From Zancudomyces culisetae (taxonomy: Eukaryota; Kickxellomycota; Harpellomycetes; Harpellales; Legeriomycetaceae), in assembly GCA_001969505.1 (NCBI GenBank), contig LSSK01000646.1:1-37492 (forward strand): a DNA stretch of 37,492 bases. Direction: 5' to 3'. A model generated the notes under the pieces. It was not told the DNA's origin. It was given only the letters and a program-made list of their open reading frames with translations, and did not search any database. The position numbers and the translations under genes are program-made. Below, piece after piece: positions 31,767-37,492 of this stretch. Each line of letters opens with the position of its first letter. The stretch's first letter is position 1.

Positions 31767-33785
31767 CTTTTCTAGTTGTTTATGCTTTTCTATACTTATT
31801 CTTTAACTATTCTTTATTTATTTTTACTTTATACTTTAGTAGTCTTTCACAAATCTCTTTCCTGTAAGTTTCTATATTTACTCCCTTGTTTTTAAAATGA
31901 ATACTAATATAATTTCATTTATTCCAAAAAAGTAAAAATAAAATAGGAATCTGTGAAAATTTTCGTTGCTAAAAAAAATTGCCTTGTTTTCTATCCTGGC
32001 TACAATCAAATCGCCCACATTGTTTTTTTTTTTCCTCATTAGAGAATTTCTGTTACATTACTATACCTTGTCCAAGCCTTAAGACTATTTACAATTGTCA
32101 AAAATAATGATATAAAGTTTCAAAGTTCGAAATTCTGAAAAACCATTGGCCTACTCACTAAAAAAAATTTTTTTCCGGCTTGAATTGTAGCTATCTACAT
32201 TTTTGGGCTGCTATGATTTATTATAAGTGTACAAGTTTAATGCAAAATTATTTTTGGATTTCTCATTCCCTTGCAGCTGAGCCCCCCCCCAAATAAAGAG
32301 CACAAATTTTGGTCCTACTCTACTTGGTTTTATATGATATACTGCTTAGCTTTACGTAGATTATTTCAGTTTAGCATTTGATGCTTTGCAATATGCTTTT
32401 ATCTAGTTTACATCTCCCCCCCTATCTTTTTTTTAAATAACTTCCTTTGGTTCCTGTACTGCTCTTTAACATAAGGACTAAATACAAGAATGTTTGGGGA
32501 TCACACATCACGCGTTGCCTTTTCTCCAACTTTTGCATAAAATTGACAAAACGAGATGGGGATGCCTGGAAAAAAAAATTTTTTTCAAAACAAATAACAT
32601 AAAAAACCATAAACTAGTAGCGTTTACCTTCATAGATTTAATGGCTGATTGATTTGGGGGTTGAGTTTGCAAATAGTCACATATTAAAAAACAATATAAA
32701 TAAATGTGAGTATACAACTGGCTAGAAATCCAAGCCTTCATATTTGTTCAAATGCTCGTTTCAGGGTTGCGGCACAAAACTGAGCTAGGAGCATTTTATT
32801 TTTTTGCCTTCGTTTATGGGTGAATTGCTGCAGATTTTCTTTGTTTTTATGTGTGGATTTACTTTGCATAACAGTTTCGATTTTTTACTTGATTTTTTTC
32901 TTGATTTTTTTTGATGATTCTTAATAAAAACCAACTATTGGCAGGTTGATAAATTAGAACTCATTCATTTGTTCAACCAACCTTACAAAAGTTGATTTTG
33001 GATTGTTGGTGTTTATCCAGTGCCCTTCCCTAAAATAAACAAAGCGAATACAATCTAAAAATCCAGCACCAAGTGCAGCAACTCTTATTTGAAATTCCTT
33101 TGATCATCTCCAAGCTGGCGCTGAAAACCAGGATAACTCAAAAGAAAAAACTATGTAAAAAACAGAGAGCAAGGTAGATGGAGCCTTTTGAAGCTCAATA
33201 GGGAAGGTGAAGGTGTGAGATTTTATTTTTCCCATCCTTAATTCAAACCAATTTAGCACCACTGATGCAAAATATTGTGATATCTGTTACTTTGATTTGT
33301 CAAGTGCTAGTTGATGTAATTTGATCTAAATTAATTAAGGGCGATTCGATTCGGGTCTATGGTTGAGATTCAACACACTGCTATTTCTGCTTTGCCTTGA
33401 TTCTCCTATCCCCACCACACCCCCTTCTCTCGACCCACTTAAGGAAAATCAAAACATTTATTTTACCAAATACTTTTCCCATCCAAACTCTGATGTCACC
33501 ATTATTTTTTTTTTCAGTTGTTCGAGCCAACGTAGAAAGCATTTACATGTAAAAAGTCAAAAGTCGCGAAAATACCAGTTTAAAACATAATATAATAATA
33601 CTATCATTAAATCGGATTTGAATCCAAGATACATTTGCACATTATATCACTAAATAAACATATGCCAAGATCAACAGCTAGAACAGGATTTATAAGAAAT
33701 TTATTGCAGGAAAGCGAAATTGTATAACCTTGACAAAAATTTTCACAAAACAAGAGAAAAGCAGGATAAAGCTTAATACGAGATA
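31767..33785. promoter_or_regulatory. 2.0 kb divergent intergenic region (Bre5-type / Gfd2-type)
   Basis: This lies between two head-to-head genes for low-complexity RNA-related proteins. It is AT-rich, with two A/T palindromic tracts (A8T7 at 32160-32174, A9T7 at 32570-32585) and a C-run after 32281. No conserved frame, tRNA or known RNA is seen. It presumably holds both promoters and long leaders. Confidence 0.4.
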
Positions 33786-35109
33786 ATGTCAGGACCTCAT
33801 AGGCACCAACACTTTCAACAGCACCAACAGCACCAACAGCACCAACAGTTCCAGCAACAAAACAAGATGTTTGGAATGGAAGCTTTTGCCCCTCCTGTCG
33901 GTAACAAACAACACGAGATGCGTGCTCACTATGTTCAAATTAACAACGCAAGAAACCACGACAATAATGGCGGTAATACTAACAATAACTATTCCAGAAA
34001 TGCTGGACACATGAGAAATAAAAGTTCAGGTCCAGGTCCAGGATTCAATTCAAGACGAGCTTCAGGAAAAGCGAATGGGAATATTTCTGGTGGGTTTTTT
34101 CAGGGATATCAACAAAATGGACAAAACCAGTACAACCAACAACAGAGACAACCGATAATTAACGGACATGGTGTTGGACAGCAAAGGCAAGGAGTCGAAC
34201 AGACGTACAACAATAATGAGTACTATGGGATACAAGGCCAGGTACAAGGTATGGAAGAAGAAGAAGTGGATGGGGAATATGAAGAGTATGAAGAGGAACG
34301 GATGCAGGAAGATTTCAGAAATGAAGGAAATGAAGGGCAGGTGCAGGGTAATTGGTCGATGGGCTTTTTCTCTGGTCCAAAGAACAGCAGAAGACGCAGC
34401 AACACAGGACTAATGGGTGGTGTACCCAGAGAAACAGCAGATGTATTACCAAGCTCGGGACAACCCACACAATTTTTTTCGGGAAATAAAAACGATAGTG
34501 CCAAGAAAGCCGGTGGTAGAAATAAAAGCGACATTGGGCTTAGCAGCAGTAACAATAATGGAAATATTAATACTGGAGTAAACGGTATGAAGAATCGGAG
34601 AAAAAGTTTTCTTGTACCAAAACACGCGAATGAGTCGATAAACGAGCCAGTATTGACTGCCCAAAATCCGCTCCAACAGCCCCAAGTTCAGCAAAACCAG
34701 TCAAGTGTGATGGGAAAGAAAAATTCATTTTTTGGGGCACCAAATCAACAAAGCAATGAAAATACCAAAAGTACTGGATTCAATTTCGGAAACTACGTAG
34801 CATTTAACCAACGACAGCAAAGCCAAGAAAAACAAAAGCAGCGACAACAAAAGTCAAAACGGCAAGAGACAGAAGATGAAGAGCTGGAGAGAGTGTATGC
34901 AGAAATGTACGAGGAGGAATATGGCGGGCGGTCTGCCGGTAGTGGGGCGACTATGAATACTGGTAAATACTATGGCGATGAACAAAGCGGATTCCAATTT
35001 AGACAACAAAACCAGGATCAACAAAGTGAATTTTCAAACTCTATAAATCCATTCACTAAGAGCAAAAGTATTCTAGAAAATAAACGTAATGTACACACAA
35101 GACAACACC

Positions 35110-35143
<34 letters not shown>

Positions 35144-37241
35144 GCAACAACAGCAACAACAACGGAAAGAAGCGTCAAGAGACAATCGATTTGGTGGAAG
35201 GGGCGAGCGGATGGCCGTAGATCAAGGAGATGCTAGCAAAACAGTATGGCTACCAATAACTCGTGTCAAAGCACACTGGCTACTTGCATGTAAATCTGGA
35301 GAAGCACGAGCTCAAATAAAAGACATCTTTAGCACGCCAGAATTCTACACAAGCGGCCGGCTTGTGTTCGCAACAGCAACTTTTGAAGTCAGTAGATATA
35401 AAGAGCTAGTAGTATCGCTAGATTCAATCACACAACTTCGAGACTATTTGAATGAGACCACTGGCGAAGACTTGCCGATATCTGTTCCAAAGTTGCAATT
35501 ACAATCTCATCGGCTTGTTGATGCGCAGCGAGTAACCATCAAAACGACCGAGCAGCTAGAAAGGCTGAGAAGCAGCATTTTTCAACAAAATTCTAAACAA
35601 AGAGAGCACCACAAAAAGCTTAGCACGCTCCGAACACTGGTGGAAAATTGGGTTGATCTGCAGAAAATATTTGATACAAAGACAGCCAACTTTATGGTTA
35701 TCAGTACCGCGACTTCGGATGAAAACCCCAGCTATGTAACTGATTTAGCATGGACAATGTATAATTCAGCCGCTGATAAGTGTTCTAGCCGCCACTATAT
35801 AATAGCCGAACATACACACCTGTCTGCTACACCCCAAGCTAATCGCAATAAATTCAGATTTGGAACCTCAGTTGTGTCATCGCTACAAGATGCTTTCCAG
35901 CAATTTGGTAGTGATATTGCATCGTTGAAACCAAGAGTCATCTTGGGCGGTCAAAACATCCTCAAGGATCTACAGGTCCTCAATGCCTATGGCTTGGATT
36001 TTAGAAACCGCGAATCCAATGCCAAATTTTTCGACATTCACGATCACCCAATCTCCACCGTCGACACTACTATTCTCTTTTTGGCCTTGGCCTACAGTCA
36101 TGACTTGGACCTACCATCTCTATTACCTCCTGAATTTGACACTTCTGACCCACAAACCCCAATTGACCTTGATCAAATTCTTTTATCTCACTATAACCTT
36201 CCTTCTTTTTCCTCGTCTTCTTTTCATGAAAACCGTAGCAGCAATGGTAAAATGCAATATGAGAATGTAGGTAACCACGCCGCTTACATATTGAAGACAT
36301 TTTTGTACTTGATTGCAACCGAAATCCCTCCTATTTTTATCAAGCTTGCTGCAAATAAGCTTCGTATAGTTGGAGGTAATATTTCTGAACCCTCAGACTG
36401 CTCCATAGTCTATAATATTAACGATTCTGGTAGCATTTCTCATTCTCAAGATCAGGGTAATGTCCAGCAAAGTCACTCTTACTTTTGGGATATTTTCAAC
36501 CAATTGCTTTCAAAGAAAAAACACACACAAAATCAACCACAGCTTCCAACTCAGTCCCAGCCTCAGCCTCAGCCTCAGCCTCAGGTACAGCCAAACCAGC
36601 CAAACCAGCCAAACCAGTTCAATCGAAAACGTAATCAAAGAAACTCCAGCATGATGATTTTGGATTCAAATAGAAACAATAATTTCAACAACAACATCAA
36701 CAATAGCAACAACAACAATAGCAATAGCAATAGCAATAGCAATAGCAAAGGAAATGATAATTCCCAACAAACACAAAACCCCAATAGACACCATCCATAT
36801 CGTCGCCATTCTGCCCCTCAAAATTCTACTCCCAACTATACTCCCAATACAAGTAATGTCGGTTTTGGCAAGGTTGGTGGTCCAAAGAACGCCTTTTTTG
36901 CGAATAGGCGCTCCACCCAACATTCTCAGCCCCAATCACAACCCCAACCCCAACCCCAACCTCAACCTCAATCACAACCTCAAATCCAATTCCAATATCA
37001 AAATCAAAGTCAAAATCACATCCAATCTCAACCTAAACCTCGTCCCCAATCCCGTGGATTCAGCGACTTTTTCAATGCAAACAAAAACATTCCAAACAAC
37101 AATATTAGCCAGTCAACAACCCAAGATTTTTCAAATTTTAGGCAAAATAACAACAACAACAACAACAACGGTCAAGCTCATCTAGATGCTGCTCAACGCG
37201 GTATCAAGAAGCAAAATACTCGCTCTTCGTTTTTCTTTTGA
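33786..37241 (+). CDS. Gfd2-type protein: Q/N-rich with a degenerate DEDDh exonuclease-like core (intronless)
   Basis: The product is 1151 aa and ends in TGA. Residues 1-480 and about 880-1151 are disordered and rich in Gln and Asn, including a near-pure polyQ at about 441-460. The folded core (about 485-860) has the layout of the Gfd2/YDR514C family: SRHYIIAEHTHL, FRFGTSVVSSLQDAFQQF, VILGGQNILKDLQVLNAYGL, FFDIHDH and NVGNHAAYILKTFLYL. The DEDDh acidic residues are largely lost: motif I reads VISTATSDE, not Asp-x-Glu, and the last motif has GNHAAY where an Asp is expected. S. cerevisiae GFD2 was found as a helper of Dbp5 in mRNA export. An RNA-linked, probably non-catalytic scaffold role is inference. 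Repeated FF motifs and RRxS sites occur in both disordered arms. Confidence 0.75.
35104..35164 (+). repeat. CAA/CAG repeat coding polyglutamine
   Basis: About 20 Gln codons, mostly CAA with some CAG, follow a His codon in the Gfd2-type gene. A second patterned run (CAC CAA CAG)n at about 33812-33850 codes His-Gln-Gln repeats at the N-terminus. Confidence 0.95.
36551..37040 (+). repeat. Pro-Gln, Asn-Ser and Gln-Pro dipeptide repeat tracts
   Basis: Within the C-terminal arm of the Gfd2-type gene, hexamer repeats CAGCCT and CCAAAC code Gln-Pro and Pro-Asn-Gln (36560-36620). AGCAAT/AATAGC repeats code Asn-Ser (36715-36750). CAACCC/CAACCT repeats code Gln-Pro (36930-36985). These are likely length-variable. 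Confidence 0.9.
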
Positions 37242-37492
37242 TCTTTATTATTAGCTTCTATATTTACTTGTTTACTAACTTTCCCCTCTTCTCTCTTACT
37301 ATTAATATTGTCAACATGTTTATTCTGAAAAATATACATAAAACTTTTAAGGTTGTTCTACATATTCTGTTATCTGATACATTTCTCTCTACATATTTCC
37401 CCCTTATATTTCTAACACATCCCCTAATTTCCCACTAAATCTCATGTTTCTTTTCTTATACCCCTCCCTTTTTTTCTCTATTTCTTTCTTTC
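37242..37492. other. 3' flank, no gene seen
   Basis: Pyrimidine-rich sequence downstream of the Gfd2-type stop; probably its 3' untranslated region. Confidence 0.5.

Noticed and set aside
36754-37185. 143-codon plus-strand frame inside the Gfd2-type gene
   Set aside because: It is the +1 frame of Gln-Pro repeats in the larger gene, hence its Asn-Pro-Asn repeats.
1-37492. CRISPR arrays, insertion sequences, bacterial operons, mobile-element proteins
   Set aside because: The DNA is eukaryotic; no direct-repeat/spacer array, transposase, reverse transcriptase or terminal inverted repeats were seen.

Overview
The window reads as nuclear DNA of an intron-rich, AT-rich ascomycete fungus. It holds fungal-type nuclear genes for mitochondrial proteins (OMA1, QCR8, uS17m), a Zn2Cys6 transcription factor, an EMC7 subunit, and RNA proteins of the Bre5 and Gfd2 types. 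Introns are short GT-AG introns with GTAAGT-like donors and some exact TACTAAC branch points. It also encodes SPF27/BCAS2 and SMU1, which resemble the human spliceosome proteins more than anything in budding yeast. An early-diverging Saccharomycotina or Taphrinomycotina-like lineage is plausible, but I cannot name the species.

Layout, left to right: a seven-exon PA-TM-RING-H2 ubiquitin ligase (+, 815-2384); OMA1 metallopeptidase (+, 2992-5637, 15 coding exons including a 5-nt and a 20-nt exon); a Zn2Cys6 regulator (-, 6117 to about 9879); a 2.8 kb gene-poor stretch; an F-box/LRR protein (-, 12714-13631) divergent from EMC7 (+, 14060-15247); a GC-richer island without a clean gene; QCR8 (+, 16465-16725) with a 5' leader intron; SPF27/BCAS2 (+, 17848-19061); mitochondrial ribosomal protein uS17m (+, 19742-20259); a secreted Ser/Thr-rich mucin-like protein with an unrecognised N-terminal domain (+, 21728-24267); a ZZZ3-like SANT protein (+, 25510-27024) convergent with SMU1 (-, 27153-29951); a Bre5/G3BP-type NTF2-RRM protein (-, 30198-31766); and a 1151-residue Q/N-rich Gfd2-type protein (+, 33786-37241).

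There is no operon and no clear gene cluster. Two themes recur. One is splicing: two spliceosome subunits sit among genes whose correct reading needs unusually small exons. The other is low-complexity, repeat-bearing proteins: the mucin-like protein, the Gly/Ile tract of the regulator, the prion-like Gfd2-type protein and the disordered Bre5-type protein. The most striking signals are the 5-nt OMA1 exon, an in-frame TAG followed by coding-like sequence in uS17m, the repeated FF motif in the Gfd2-type protein, and the symmetric phase-1 exons of the mucin gene. Exon limits were set by hand from splice motifs and reading-frame continuity; none has been checked against transcripts.
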